Source of the DNA: Bradyrhizobium sp. WD16
GTDB lineage: Bacteria > Pseudomonadota > Alphaproteobacteria > Rhizobiales > Xanthobacteraceae
NCBI RefSeq assembly: GCF_024181725.1
Contig: NZ_CP028908.1
Span: 2,779,501-2,843,500 of the forward strand
DNA length: 64,000 bases
Reading direction: 5' to 3'
This document shows positions 42,338-51,192 of this stretch, one piece after another. Numbering within the stretch: position 1 is the first letter of the stretch; each line of letters begins with the position of its first letter. Below the pieces are notes generated by a model. That model saw nothing but the letters and a program-made list of their open reading frames with translations. It searched no databases and was not told the origin of the DNA. The position numbers and the translations under genes were made by a program.

Positions 42338-44416
42338 ATGACCGACACTGAACGCACGCCTCATTCGAAACCTGATGCTGCCGAACCGGCCACCACCGGA
42401 CCGGTCTCTGCCGCGACGCCCGTCCCCGGCGATTTGCCGCCCCAGGCGATCGACCTCGCCGCCGGCGGCGGCGAGGAAGATGAGGAGCCGCGGCTGCCCG
42501 AGGCGGTCGAGGAGGGCGATGAGCCTGCGGCCGAGGGGCCCCTGGCGGTCGGACGGGCCGCGATCGCCCGCGCCGTGCGCTTCGCGCCTACCGCGCCGGG
42601 CGTCTATCGCATGCTCAATGCCGCGCAGGACGTGCTCTATGTCGGCAAGGCGAAGAACGTCCGCAAGCGCCTCGCCTCCTACACGCGGCCGACCGGCCAT
42701 CCGGGGCGGATCGTGCGGATGATCGCGGCCACGGTGGCGGTGGAAATCGTCTCCACCCCCACCGAGACCGAGGCGCTGCTGCTCGAAGCCAATCTCATCA
42801 AGCAGCTCCGGCCGCGCTTCAACGTGCTGCTGCGCGACGACAAGTCGTTCCCCTATATCCTGATTACCGGCGATCACTGGGCGCCGCAGATCCTCAAGCA
42901 TCGCGGCGCCCACACTCGGCCGGGCCGCTATTTCGGCCCCTTCGCCTCGGTCGGCGCGGTCAACCGCACCATCACCGCCCTGCAGCGTGCCTTCCTGGTT
43001 CGCTCCTGCACTGATTCCTTCTTCGAGAGCCGGACGCGCCCCTGTCTGCTCTACCAGATCAAGCGCTGCGCCGGCCCTTGCACGCAGGAGATCGATTTCA
43101 CCGGCTACAGCGAGCTGGTGCGAGAGGCGACCGATTTCCTGTCCGGCAAGAGCCGGGCGGTGAAGGAACTGCTCGCCGCCGAGATGGAGAAGGCGTCCGC
43201 CGAACTGGAATTCGAGCGCGCCGCGCTCTATCGCGACCGCCTCGCCGCGCTCTCGGCGATCCAGTCGCAGCAGGGCATCAATCCGCGCACGGTGGACGAG
43301 GCCGACGTCTTCGCCATCCATCAGGAGGGCGGCTATTCCTGCGTCGAGGTATTCTTCTTCCGCACCGGCCAGAACTGGGGCAATCGCGCCTATTTTCCTC
43401 GCGCCGACAAGTCGCTTGGACCCGGCGATGTGCTCGGCGCCTTCGTCACCCAGTTCTACGACGACAAGCCGCCGCCGCGTCTCGTGCTGCTGTCGCACGA
43501 CATCGAGGATCGCGCGCTGCTCTCGGACGCGCTCTCGACCAAGGCCGGCGTCAAGGTCGAGGTCAACGTGCCCCAGCGCGGCGAGAAGAAGGACCTCATC
43601 GGCCATGCGCTGACCAATGCGCGCGAGGCGCTCGGGCGCAAACTCGCCGACACCGTCACCCAGTCGCGGCTGCTGGAGCAGCTCGGCGCCACGCTGCACC
43701 TGCCGCATACGCCGCGCCGCATCGAGGTCTACGACAACAGCCACATCCAGGGCACCAATGCGGTCGGGGCGATGATCGTCGCCGGCACCGACGGCTTCAT
43801 CAAGAACCAGTACCGCAAGTTCAACATCCGCGCCGAGGGCCTCACCCCCGGCGACGACTACGCGATGATGCGAGAGGTGCTGGAGAGGCGCTTCAAGCGA
43901 TTGCTGGCGGAGGCGCCGGCGGGCGACGGCGCGCGCAGCGAGGCCGACGACATCGTGCCGCAGCGGCCCGATCTCGTCGTCATCGACGGCGGCTTGGGCC
44001 AGCTCAATGCGGCGCATGAGGTGATGGACCGGCTCGGCGTCAAGGACGTGGCGCTGATCGCGGTGGCCAAGGGCCCCGATCGCGATGCCGGCCGCGAGAC
44101 GCTGTTCTTTCCCGACCGTCCGTCGATCAAGCTCGAGCCGCGCGATCCGGTGCTCTATTTCATCCAGCGGATGCGTGACGAAGCCCATCGCTTCGTCATC
44201 GGATCGCATCGCAATCTGCGCAAGAAGGACATCCGCGAGGCCGGCCTGCAGGAAATTCCCGGCATCGGTCCGTCGCGCAAGCGGGCGCTGCTGCATCATT
44301 TCGGCACCCTGAAGGAGATCGAGCGCGCCTCCATCGCCGATCTCGGCAAGGTTCCGGGCATCAGCGCCGAAGGCGCCCGCCGGATCTTCGAATTCTTTCA
44401 TGCCCAGTCGAAATGA
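42338..44416 (+). CDS. uvrC: Excinuclease ABC subunit C
   Basis: UvrC makes the dual incisions in nucleotide-excision repair. After a Pro/Ala/Glu-rich N-terminal extension (~75 residues), the GIY-YIG nuclease ([20 protein letters not shown]) starts. It is followed by the UVR motif ([20 protein letters not shown]), the RNase H-like nuclease ([30 protein letters not shown]) and tandem HhH ([17 protein letters not shown]). Length 692. pgsA follows on the same strand. Confidence 0.96.
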   Translation: MTDTERTPHSKPDAAEPATTGPVSAATPVPGDLPPQAIDLAAGGGEEDEEPRLPEAVEEGDEPAAEGPLAVGRAAIARAVRFAPTAPGVYRMLNAAQDVLYVGKAKNVRKRLASYTRPTGHPGRIVRMIAATVAVEIVSTPTETEALLLEANLIKQLRPRFNVLLRDDKSFPYILITGDHWAPQILKHRGAHTRPGRYFGPFASVGAVNRTITALQRAFLVRSCTDSFFESRTRPCLLYQIKRCAGPCTQEIDFTGYSELVREATDFLSGKSRAVKELLAAEMEKASAELEFERAALYRDRLAALSAIQSQQGINPRTVDEADVFAIHQEGGYSCVEVFFFRTGQNWGNRAYFPRADKSLGPGDVLGAFVTQFYDDKPPPRLVLLSHDIEDRALLSDALSTKAGVKVEVNVPQRGEKKDLIGHALTNAREALGRKLADTVTQSRLLEQLGATLHLPHTPRRIEVYDNSHIQGTNAVGAMIVAGTDGFIKNQYRKFNIRAEGLTPGDDYAMMREVLERRFKRLLAEAPAGDGARSEADDIVPQRPDLVVIDGGLGQLNAAHEVMDRLGVKDVALIAVAKGPDRDAGRETLFFPDRPSIKLEPRDPVLYFIQRMRDEAHRFVIGSHRNLRKKDIREAGLQEIPGIGPSRKRALLHHFGTLKEIERASIADLGKVPGISAEGARRIFEFFHAQSK

Positions 44417-44651
44417 AAGGCCAAGCGAAACGCCGGTCAATCGCCGGACCCGGGGGCCGTCGCCGGGCTGGCGAAAGCCGAAGGAAACGGCCGCCCCGCG
44501 CTTTGCGCCGGCGGCAAATGGCGCTATCTCTGCCCGGCGACGCCCCGGGGGGCCGGGCGTCTGCGGCGGACCGTCCGGGGGCGGGTGGAAGTGAGCGCGC
44601 CCGATCGGGCGGGTTGAACCGGGCGACATGAACGAGAACTAGGCACTTGGA

Positions 44652-45272
44652 ATGCATATGGACAGCGTGACGGGCAGAGGTTCGGCGAGGCATTCCTTCT
44701 CGCTGCCCAACCTGCTCACCTATTCCCGGATCGTTGCAGTGCCGGTCGTTGTCGGCTGCATCTATGCGCAGTCGATCCTCCAGGGGCCGCTCTGGCTGCG
44801 GTGGGTGGCGCTCGCCGTTTTCATCGCTGCGGCCGTGACCGATTTTCTCGACGGTTATTATGCCCGGATCTGGGACCAGCAGTCGGCATTCGGCCGGATG
44901 CTCGATCCGATCGCCGACAAGCTTCTGGTCGCCTCCTGCCTGCTGATGCTCGCCGCCGACGGCATCATCCACGGCTGGACGCTATGGGCCGCCATCGTCA
45001 TCCTCTGCCGCGAGATCCTGGTTTCGGGCCTGCGCGAATACCTTGCCGGCTTGCGCGTCAGCGTTCCGGTGACGCGGCTTGCCAAGTGGAAGACCACCGC
45101 GCAACTGGTCGCCATCGGTTTTCTCCTGGCGGGCGATGCCGGCGATCAGGTGATTCCGATCGTGACGCCGATCGGCCTCGCGCTGTTGTGGATCTCGGCG
45201 CTGGTGACGCTCTACACCGGCTGGGATTATTTCCGCGCCGGCATTCACCACCTCATCGCCGAGGACTCATGA
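44652..45272 (+). CDS. pgsA: CDP-diacylglycerol--glycerol-3-phosphate 3-phosphatidyltransferase
   Basis: PgsA catalyses the committed step of phosphatidylglycerol synthesis in the inner membrane. The CDP-alcohol phosphotransferase motif DGx2ARx8Gx3Dx3D is exact in DGYYARIWDQQSAFGRMLDPIAD. SLPNLLTYSRI near the N-terminus and several membrane helices are typical. The start is at 44652 or the second ATG at 44658. It lies in the conserved uvrC-pgsA-moaD-moaE order. Confidence 0.94.
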   Translation: MHMDSVTGRGSARHSFSLPNLLTYSRIVAVPVVVGCIYAQSILQGPLWLRWVALAVFIAAAVTDFLDGYYARIWDQQSAFGRMLDPIADKLLVASCLLMLAADGIIHGWTLWAAIVILCREILVSGLREYLAGLRVSVPVTRLAKWKTTAQLVAIGFLLAGDAGDQVIPIVTPIGLALLWISALVTLYTGWDYFRAGIHHLIAEDS

Positions 45273-45285
45273 AGGTTCAGCACTC

Positions 45286-45534
45286 ATGAAGGTTCTCTAT
45301 TTCGCCTGGGTCCGCGAGCGCATCGGCAAGGCCGAGGAGATCGTCGAGCCGCCGCCGTCGGTGCGGACGGTCGGCGAGCTGATGCGATGGCTCAGGAGCC
45401 GCGGCGAGGAGTATGAGCGCGCCTTCGAACGCCCGGTGGTGCGCGCGGCGATCGATCAGGTGCACGTCAAACCGGAGGCCGTGATCGCCGGCGCCCGCGA
45501 GATTGCCTTTTTCCCGCCGATGACCGGGGGCTGA
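45286..45534 (+). CDS. moaD: Molybdopterin synthase small subunit (MoaD)
   Basis: MoaD is the ubiquitin-like sulfur carrier of molybdopterin synthase. The 82-residue protein ends in FPPMTGG, the Gly-Gly tail that is thiocarboxylated. It begins MKVLYFAWVRERIGKAEE. Its start is 13 bp after the pgsA stop, and moaE follows 3 bp after its own stop. Confidence 0.95.
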   Translation: MKVLYFAWVRERIGKAEEIVEPPPSVRTVGELMRWLRSRGEEYERAFERPVVRAAIDQVHVKPEAVIAGAREIAFFPPMTGG

Positions 45535-45537
45535 GCC

Positions 45538-46023
45538 GTGTCGGCACCGCCCAGCGCAGCGACCGCGCCTGTCACCATTCGCCTGCAGCGCGAGGATTTC
45601 GACGTCGCCCGCGAGATCGCGGCGCTTACTGCCGGGCGCAGCGACATCGGCGCGGTGGTGTCTTTCGTCGGCCTGTGCCGGAAAGGCGAGGGCGCGGAGG
45701 CGATTACTGCCATGACGCTCGAGCATTATCCCGGCATGGCCGAGGCGGAAATCCGCCGCCATGTCGACGAGGCGCTGGTGCGCTGGCCGCTCACCGCGGT
45801 CACCGTGATCCACCGCCACGGCCGCCTCGTGCCGGGCGACAATATCGTCCTGGTGCTCACCGCCTCGGCACACCGCCAGGCGGCCTTTCACGGAGCCGAA
45901 TTCCTGATGGATTATCTCAAGGCCAATGCGCCGTTCTGGAAATCCGAGGAACGCGCCGAGGGGGCGCGCTGGGTGGAGGCCCACGCGCGCGATGACGAGG
46001 CGCTGACGCGCTGGAGATCGTGA
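45538..46023 (+). CDS. moaE: Molybdopterin synthase catalytic subunit (MoaE)
   Basis: MoaE holds the precursor Z site and joins with MoaD to make molybdopterin. Family signatures are GAVVSFVGLCR, LEHYPGMAEAEI, IHRHGRLVPGDNIVLV, and FLMDYLKANAPFWKSE with the conserved Lys. A GTG start at 45538 follows moaD at once. It is 161 residues, with ~12 extra N-terminal residues. The stop overlaps the prmB start. Confidence 0.95.
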   Translation: MSAPPSAATAPVTIRLQREDFDVAREIAALTAGRSDIGAVVSFVGLCRKGEGAEAITAMTLEHYPGMAEAEIRRHVDEALVRWPLTAVTVIHRHGRLVPGDNIVLVLTASAHRQAAFHGAEFLMDYLKANAPFWKSEERAEGARWVEAHARDDEALTRWRS

Positions 46024-47153
46024 TGGCGAAGCGCGTGACGGCGAAAGCGGCTCCTCGCAGGCGCGAGGCAGCCAGGACTTCTGGTGTCAAGACTTCTGGT
46101 GCCAAGAGTTCTGGTAGCAAGGCTTCTGGTAGCAAGGCTGCCGGCAGCAAGACCGCCGGGATGCCGGCTGGCAAACCTTCGCGCGACAAGAAGTCGCTCA
46201 ACAACACTTCCGGCCGCAGGATCTCGACTGTTGCGACGTCGACCGCATCGATGACGGCCACGTCTGGAGCGGGTCTCGTCAGCCTGCTCGATCACATGCG
46301 CTTTGCCGTGAGCCGCTTCAACGAGGCGCGGCTGGCGTTCGCCCACGGCACCACCGATCCGGTGGCGGAAGCCGCCTTCCTGGTGAGCGAGGCGCTCCAC
46401 CTCCATCCCGACCAGTTCGAGCCTTTCGCGACCGCGCGGCTCACTGTTGATGAGAGCGCCAGGGTGATGGCGCTGATCGAGACGCGGGTGCAGACACGCA
46501 AGCCGGCGGCCTATCTGGTCAACAAGATCTACATGCGCGGATTGCCGTTCTACGTGGACGAGCGGGTCATCGTCCCGCGCTCCTTCATCGGCGAGCTGCT
46601 CGACAGCCATTTCGGCGAACAGCAGTCGCTGCTCGGCGACCCCGCCGAGGTGACGCGGGTGCTGGACCTGTGCACCGGCTCGGCCTGTCTTGCCATCCTT
46701 GCCGCCAGGCATTTTCCCAACGCCCACGTCGACGCGGTGGAACTCTCGAAGGATGCGCTGGCGGTCGCGCGGCGAAATGTCGCCGAGCACGGCCTCGACG
46801 AAGCGGTGACGCTCTACCAAGGTGACCTGTTCGCGCCGCTGCCCGAGGGCGCGCGCTACGACCTGATCATCAGCAATCCGCCTTACGTCGATGCCGAAGG
46901 CATGGCCGGCCTGCCGCAGGAATGCCGTCATGAGCCGGCAATGGCTTTCGAGGCAGGTCCTGACGGTCTCGACGTGGTGCGCCGGATCCTCGCCGAAGCA
47001 GGACGCTATCTCACGCCCGAGGGGGGGCTGCTGTGCGAGGTTGGCCGCGGTCGCGACAACGTCGAGGCCGCATTCCCTGAACTGCCCTTCCTCTGGCTCG
47101 ACACCGAGGATTCCGAGGGCGAGGTGTTCTGGCTGCCGGCCGAGGTGTTCTGA
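46023..47153 (+). CDS. prmB: 50S ribosomal protein L3 glutamine methyltransferase
   Basis: A PrmB/HemK-family N5-glutamine methyltransferase. The catalytic NPPY motif is in LIISNPPYVDAEG and the SAM motif is VLDLCTGSACLAILAA. The YLVNKIYMRGLPFYVDERVIVPRSFIGEL block distinguishes PrmB (L3) from PrmC. An N-terminal ~75-residue Ser/Lys/Gly/Thr extension built of 15-bp DNA repeats (46080-46150, TSGxK/SGSKA) is unusual and may be disordered. It is tightly coupled to moaE (overlapping stop/start). Confidence 0.9.
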   Translation: MAKRVTAKAAPRRREAARTSGVKTSGAKSSGSKASGSKAAGSKTAGMPAGKPSRDKKSLNNTSGRRISTVATSTASMTATSGAGLVSLLDHMRFAVSRFNEARLAFAHGTTDPVAEAAFLVSEALHLHPDQFEPFATARLTVDESARVMALIETRVQTRKPAAYLVNKIYMRGLPFYVDERVIVPRSFIGELLDSHFGEQQSLLGDPAEVTRVLDLCTGSACLAILAARHFPNAHVDAVELSKDALAVARRNVAEHGLDEAVTLYQGDLFAPLPEGARYDLIISNPPYVDAEGMAGLPQECRHEPAMAFEAGPDGLDVVRRILAEAGRYLTPEGGLLCEVGRGRDNVEAAFPELPFLWLDTEDSEGEVFWLPAEVF

Positions 47154-47185
47154 CCGTCGCACCTCGCCACTGATGCGAGGTTTCA

Positions 47186-48574
47186 ATGCTGTTTGTCCCA
47201 TCGAATGCGGCCGTCCGCGTGGCCTGGCGCGATGAATTGCGCGCCTCGCTGGCGCTCGCCTGGCCGCTGGTCCTGGGAAATCTCGCCCAGACCGTGCTGA
47301 CGACGACGGATGTCATCGTCATCGGCCGGCTCGGCGCCAATGAGCTCGCCGCCGGCACGCTGGGCGTCAATCTCTATCTCGGTCCGTTGCTGTTCGCCAC
47401 CGGCCTCGTCACCGCGACCTCGCCGATGATGGCGACGGCGCTTGGCCGCAAGCTGCACAGCCTGCGCGAGCTCCGCCGCACCTTCCGCCAGGGGTTGTGG
47501 TCGGCGGTGCTGATCGCGCTGCCGTGCTGGCTCCTGCTCTGGAACAGCGAGGCGGTGCTGCTCGCGCTGGGGCAGGCGCCGCGGCTCGCTGCGGAAGCGC
47601 AATCCTTCCTGCGCCTGCTGCAGTGGGGCGTGCTGCCGGCGCTCGGCTTCGTCGTGCTGCGCGCCTTCGTCTCGGTGATCGAGCGGCCGGTCTGGGCCAT
47701 GGTGGTGACCGCCGCGGCCATCCTGTTCAATATCGCCGCCAACTGGATCCTGGTGTTTGGCCATCTCGGCTTGCCGGCGCTCGGCTTGCGCGGCTCGGGG
47801 CTAGCCACGGCGCTCTCCAACACCTTCATGTTCGTCAGCTTCGCCGGTATCGTCGCCTTCCATCCGCGCTTTCGCCGCTACCGCCTGTTCGGGCGATGGT
47901 GGCGGAGCGACCTGCCGCGCCTTTCGGCGCTGTGGCGGCTCGGGTTGCCGATCGGGGCATCGCTTGCCTTCGAAGTCACGGTCTTCAATGCCGCGGCGTT
48001 CTTCATGGGCTGGCTCGATACCGTCGCCATCGCCGCCCACGCCATCGTCCTGCAGATCGCCACGATGACCTTCATGGTGCCGCTCGGCATCGGCCAGGCC
48101 GCCACCGTGCGGGTTGGCCTCGCCCGCGGCGCCGACGATGTCGAAGGGGTCACCCGTGCCGGCTGGACCGCCTTTGGCCTTGCCGTCGCCTTCATGGCGG
48201 TGATGAGCGCGATGATGGTGCTGCTGCCGCGGTCGCTGATCGGGGTGTTCATCGATCTCGGCGACCGCGGCAATGCCGGCGTCACCGATCTCGCGGTGGC
48301 CTTCCTGATGTGGGCGGCTGTGTTCCAGATCGCCGACGGCATCCAGGTGGCGGCCGCCGGCATGCTGCGCGGCCTGCAGGATACCCGGGCGCTGATGGTG
48401 TATGCCGCGGCCGGCTACTGGGGGGTCGGGATGTCGTCGAGCCTGCTGCTCGCCTTTTCGGCCGGGTTTGGCGGCGTCGGCATCTGGATGGGGCTGGCGG
48501 CCGGGGTCGTCGCGGTCGCCGCGGCTTTGATGACGCGCTGGCTGGGCCGCGAGCGGCTCGGATTGGTGACCTGA
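47186..48574 (+). CDS. MATE-family efflux transporter (NorM-like)
   Basis: The 462-residue membrane protein has about 12 hydrophobic helices in two homologous halves. It shows MATE signatures: LAWPLVLGNLAQTVLTTTDVI at the N-terminus, ATSPMMATALGR, and GLPIGASLAFEVTVFNAAAFFMGW starting the second half. Such proteins export cationic compounds using Na+ or H+ gradients. No regulator is adjacent. A strong hairpin terminator follows. Confidence 0.92.
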   Translation: MLFVPSNAAVRVAWRDELRASLALAWPLVLGNLAQTVLTTTDVIVIGRLGANELAAGTLGVNLYLGPLLFATGLVTATSPMMATALGRKLHSLRELRRTFRQGLWSAVLIALPCWLLLWNSEAVLLALGQAPRLAAEAQSFLRLLQWGVLPALGFVVLRAFVSVIERPVWAMVVTAAAILFNIAANWILVFGHLGLPALGLRGSGLATALSNTFMFVSFAGIVAFHPRFRRYRLFGRWWRSDLPRLSALWRLGLPIGASLAFEVTVFNAAAFFMGWLDTVAIAAHAIVLQIATMTFMVPLGIGQAATVRVGLARGADDVEGVTRAGWTAFGLAVAFMAVMSAMMVLLPRSLIGVFIDLGDRGNAGVTDLAVAFLMWAAVFQIADGIQVAAAGMLRGLQDTRALMVYAAAGYWGVGMSSSLLLAFSAGFGGVGIWMGLAAGVVAVAAALMTRWLGRERLGLVT

Positions 48575-48600
48575 AACGGCAAACGGATCGCAAAACGTGG

Positions 48601-48628
48601 AAACGCCGGGCAGCGAGCCCGGCGTTTT
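48601..48628. terminator. Bidirectional terminator between the MATE gene and ilvE
   Basis: AAACGCCGGGC and GCCCGGCGTTT form a perfect 11-bp stem around AGCGA, with TTTT completing the right side and AAAA-rich sequence before it. It lies between convergent stops and fits a Rho-independent terminator on both strands. Confidence 0.88.
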
Positions 48629-48668
48629 CGAAGTGGATGGAGCGGAAGCTCCAGCCGGGCGCAGACCG

Positions 48669-49559
48669 TCAGGCCGCGGCCTTGGTGCCCTTCGGCGTCA
48701 CCTCGGCGGTATAGTCCTCCATCAGCTGCTGGGTGATGGCGCCGGGGGTGAAGCTCCAGTTGGCGATCTGCGACACCGGGGTGACCTCGGCGGCGGTGCC
48801 GGTGATGAAGCACTCCGAGAAGCCGCTCAGCTCTTCCGGCTTGATGCGGCGTTCAAGCACCTCGATGCCGCGCCGCTTGGCGAGGTCGATCACCGTCGCC
48901 CGGGTGATGCCGGCGAGAAAACGGTCGGCGATCGGAGTGTGCAGCTTGCCGTCCTTGACGAAGAAGATGTTGGCGCCGGTGCATTCGGCAACGTACCCTT
49001 CCCAGTCCAGCATCATGGCGTCGGCGAAGCCCTCGCGTTCCGCCTTGTGCTTGGAGATGGTGCAGATCATGTAGAGGCCGGCCGCCTTGGCCATCGCCGG
49101 AATCGTGCGCGGGTCGGGGCGGTGATACTCGGCGAGCGCGAGGCGGATGCCCTTGAGCCGCTCGGCCGGGTCAAAATAACTCGGCCACGACCAGCAGGCG
49201 ATGGCAAGGTGAATGGTGTTGGACTGGGCCGACACGCCCATCATCTCCGAGCCGCGCCAGGCGACGGGCCGGACATAGGCGTCGGTCTGGCCGTTCTTTT
49301 CCAGCACGAGCTGCTTGGCGGCGTCGATCTCGGCGGCCGAGTACGGGATATCGAAATCGAGAATGTTGGCGGAGGCCCTCAGCCGCTCGGAATGCTCGGT
49401 GCTCTTGAAGATCTTGCCGCCATAGGCGCGCTCGCCCTCGAACACGCAGCTGCCGTAATGCAGGCCATGGGTGAGGACATGGACGTTGGCGTCGCCCCAC
49501 GGCACCAGCTTGCCGTCGAACCAGATGACACCATCGATTTTGTCGAACGAAACACCCAT
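48669..49559 (-). CDS. ilvE: Branched-chain amino acid aminotransferase
   Basis: IlvE is the last step of Ile, Leu and Val synthesis. The 296-residue class IV PLP enzyme shows WFDGKLVPWGDANVHVLTHGL, YGSCVFEGERAY, YVRPVAWRGSEMMGV, NIFFVKDGKLHTP, and CFITGTAAEVTPV. The ATG at 49559 (MGVSFDKIDGV) fits family N-termini; the frame happens to stay open far upstream. It diverges from the MarR gene across a 291-bp spacer. Confidence 0.94.
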   Translation of the reverse strand: MGVSFDKIDGVIWFDGKLVPWGDANVHVLTHGLHYGSCVFEGERAYGGKIFKSTEHSERLRASANILDFDIPYSAAEIDAAKQLVLEKNGQTDAYVRPVAWRGSEMMGVSAQSNTIHLAIACWSWPSYFDPAERLKGIRLALAEYHRPDPRTIPAMAKAAGLYMICTISKHKAEREGFADAMMLDWEGYVAECTGANIFFVKDGKLHTPIADRFLAGITRATVIDLAKRRGIEVLERRIKPEELSGFSECFITGTAAEVTPVSQIANWSFTPGAITQQLMEDYTAEVTPKGTKAAA

Positions 49560-49787
49560 TGCTCTTCTCCCGGTCACGCGTGGCCCGATTGTGCGCGCAG
49601 GTCCTCTTTCGACAGGCGCACGGCCGATTTGATCCAACAGGGCCAGGGATGGCCCACTTTTGCGGGAACATCCGAAGTCCAGTATGTTTCCCGGCGCGCT
49701 GGCGGACAATCGGGGCACCGAAAAATCGGGGGATTTTCCGTCCGCCCGGTGCGGTCTGCCTGGAGCGCGTCGCGTCTGGATGCCTGT

Positions 49788-49805
49788 GAAATATTCTAAT
49801 ATTTC
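49788..49805. promoter_or_regulatory. Perfect AT-rich palindrome, candidate MarR operator
   Basis: GAAATATT-CT-AATATTTC is an 18-bp inverted repeat with two central bases, 46 bp upstream of the MarR-family gene's start and in the ilvE/MarR intergenic region. Such AT-rich palindromes are typical MarR sites, often autoregulatory. ATATGTCAATATGTC at 49842-49856 gives a second, direct repeat at the start codon. Confidence 0.55.
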
Positions 49806-49850
49806 GTGGCGAGACGCGTTTTTGTAACTTTGAAACCGAAATATGTCAAT

Positions 49851-50396
49851 ATGTCTGACGTAAATTTCACGCCGGATCTGGCCGGCTCCAGGGACGGTTC
49901 CGCGGCCGCCGAGGCCGAAGAGCAGCGCTGGGACATCATCGAGCTGTTGTTCTTTGCCTACCGCGACTTCGTCGGCGATGCCGATCATGTGCTGCAGGCC
50001 TTCGGTTTTGGCCGTGCCCACCACCGGGTGGTGCATTTCGTCACGCGCTACCCGGGGCTGAAGGTCGCCGATCTGCTCGACGTGCTGCGAATCACCAAGC
50101 AGTCGCTTGGAAGGGTGCTCAAGCAACTGCTCGACGAAGGCTATATCGTCCAGAAGTCCGGTGCCGCCGATCGGCGCCAGCGCCTTTTATTCGCCACGCC
50201 CAAGGGCCAAGCGCTTGTGGCGCGGCTGGCGGCGCTGCAGACCACGCGCATCGAGCGGGCGCTCGCCGCGGTCGGGCCGGGGGAGGGAGAATCGCTGCGC
50301 GCCTTTCTGCGCGCCATGATCGACCGTGACGATCCGGACAAGGTGCTCGAAATCATTCTCGCTGAGAAAAAGGCGGCGACGAAGGAGACGAGGTGA
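49851..50396 (+). CDS. MarR-family regulator, PetP-like
   Basis: This 181-residue winged-helix regulator has its helix-turn-helix in PGLKVADLLDVLRITKQSLGRVLKQLLDEGYI and wing in AADRRQRLLFATPKGQALV. It is followed by an OmpR-type response regulator and a sensor kinase, the order seen for PetP-PetR regulators near respiratory genes in other alphaproteobacteria. The ATG at 49851 (MSDVNFTPD) is preferred to an upstream GTG. A palindrome in the promoter suggests autoregulation. Confidence 0.82.
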   Translation: MSDVNFTPDLAGSRDGSAAAEAEEQRWDIIELLFFAYRDFVGDADHVLQAFGFGRAHHRVVHFVTRYPGLKVADLLDVLRITKQSLGRVLKQLLDEGYIVQKSGAADRRQRLLFATPKGQALVARLAALQTTRIERALAAVGPGEGESLRAFLRAMIDRDDPDKVLEIILAEKKAATKETR

Positions 50397-50443
50397 GCCA
50401 GTGAACACGAGCCATCGGCGATCAGCCGTGGGGGAGGTGAGCC

Positions 50444-51181
50444 ATGGGAATTGAGACGGCTTCTGCGTCGGCCGGCGTCGCGCACGCCCGGGCCCGGCCG
50501 TCGGACGACGCCGCGCACCTGCTGCTGGTCGACGACGATCGCCGCATCAGGGACCTGCTGTCGCGCTTCCTCGCCAACGAGGGTTATCGCGTCACGACCG
50601 CGGCGAGCGCCGCCGATGCGCGTTCCAAGCTCGCCGGGCTGCATTTCGACCTGTTGATCCTCGACGTCATGATGCCGGGCGAAACCGGTTTCGACCTTGC
50701 GCGCTCGCTGCGTGCCGCCTCGCTGGTGCCGATCATCATGCTCACCGCCCGCGACGAGGCCGAAGCGCGGATCGAAGGCCTGCAGATCGGCGCCGACGAC
50801 TACGTTGCCAAGCCGTTCGAGCCGCGCGAACTGGTGCTGCGCATCGCCAACATCCTCAAGCGTACGGCGCCGGCTCCCGCCCAGGTGATCGAAGAGGTGG
50901 TGTTCGGGCCCTATATCTATCATCTCGAACGCGGCGAATTGCGCCAGGGCGAGGAGATCCTCAAGCTCACCGACCGCGAGCGCGACATGCTGCGCGTCCT
51001 CGCCGCGACGCCGGGTGAGACCGTGCCGCGCGGCGCGCTGACCGGCAACGGCACCGTCAACGAGCGTGCCGTCGACGTCCAGATCAACCGCCTGCGCCGC
51101 AAGATCGAGATCGATCCCGCCAACCCGCTCTTCCTGCAGGCGGTGCGCGGCATCGGCTACCGGCTCGTCGCCTCGCCCTGA
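50444..51181 (+). CDS. OmpR-family response regulator, PetR-like
   Basis: This 245-residue protein has a receiver domain (LLLVDDD, phosphoacceptor D74 in LILDVMMPGETG, Lys in VAKPFEPRE) and a C-terminal winged-helix domain (LTDRERDMLRVLA, VDVQINRLRRKIEID, VRGIGYRLV). GGGAGGTGAG precedes the ATG. The sensor kinase gene follows 11 bp later. Similarity to PetR is suggested by context (inference). Confidence 0.92.
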   Translation: MGIETASASAGVAHARARPSDDAAHLLLVDDDRRIRDLLSRFLANEGYRVTTAASAADARSKLAGLHFDLLILDVMMPGETGFDLARSLRAASLVPIIMLTARDEAEARIEGLQIGADDYVAKPFEPRELVLRIANILKRTAPAPAQVIEEVVFGPYIYHLERGELRQGEEILKLTDRERDMLRVLAATPGETVPRGALTGNGTVNERAVDVQINRLRRKIEIDPANPLFLQAVRGIGYRLVASP

Positions 51182-51192
51182 GCCGATCGCCC

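Noticed and set aside
42056-44629. 857-codon minus-strand frame opposite uvrC
   Set aside because: It is antisense to a complete uvrC with all motifs; its own translation is low-complexity Arg/Ala/Asp-rich without a family.
49560-50126. N-terminal extension of IlvE (the frame stays open to 485 codons)
   Set aside because: The extension runs antisense through the promoter and into the MarR gene; the ATG at 49559 matches IlvE family starts.
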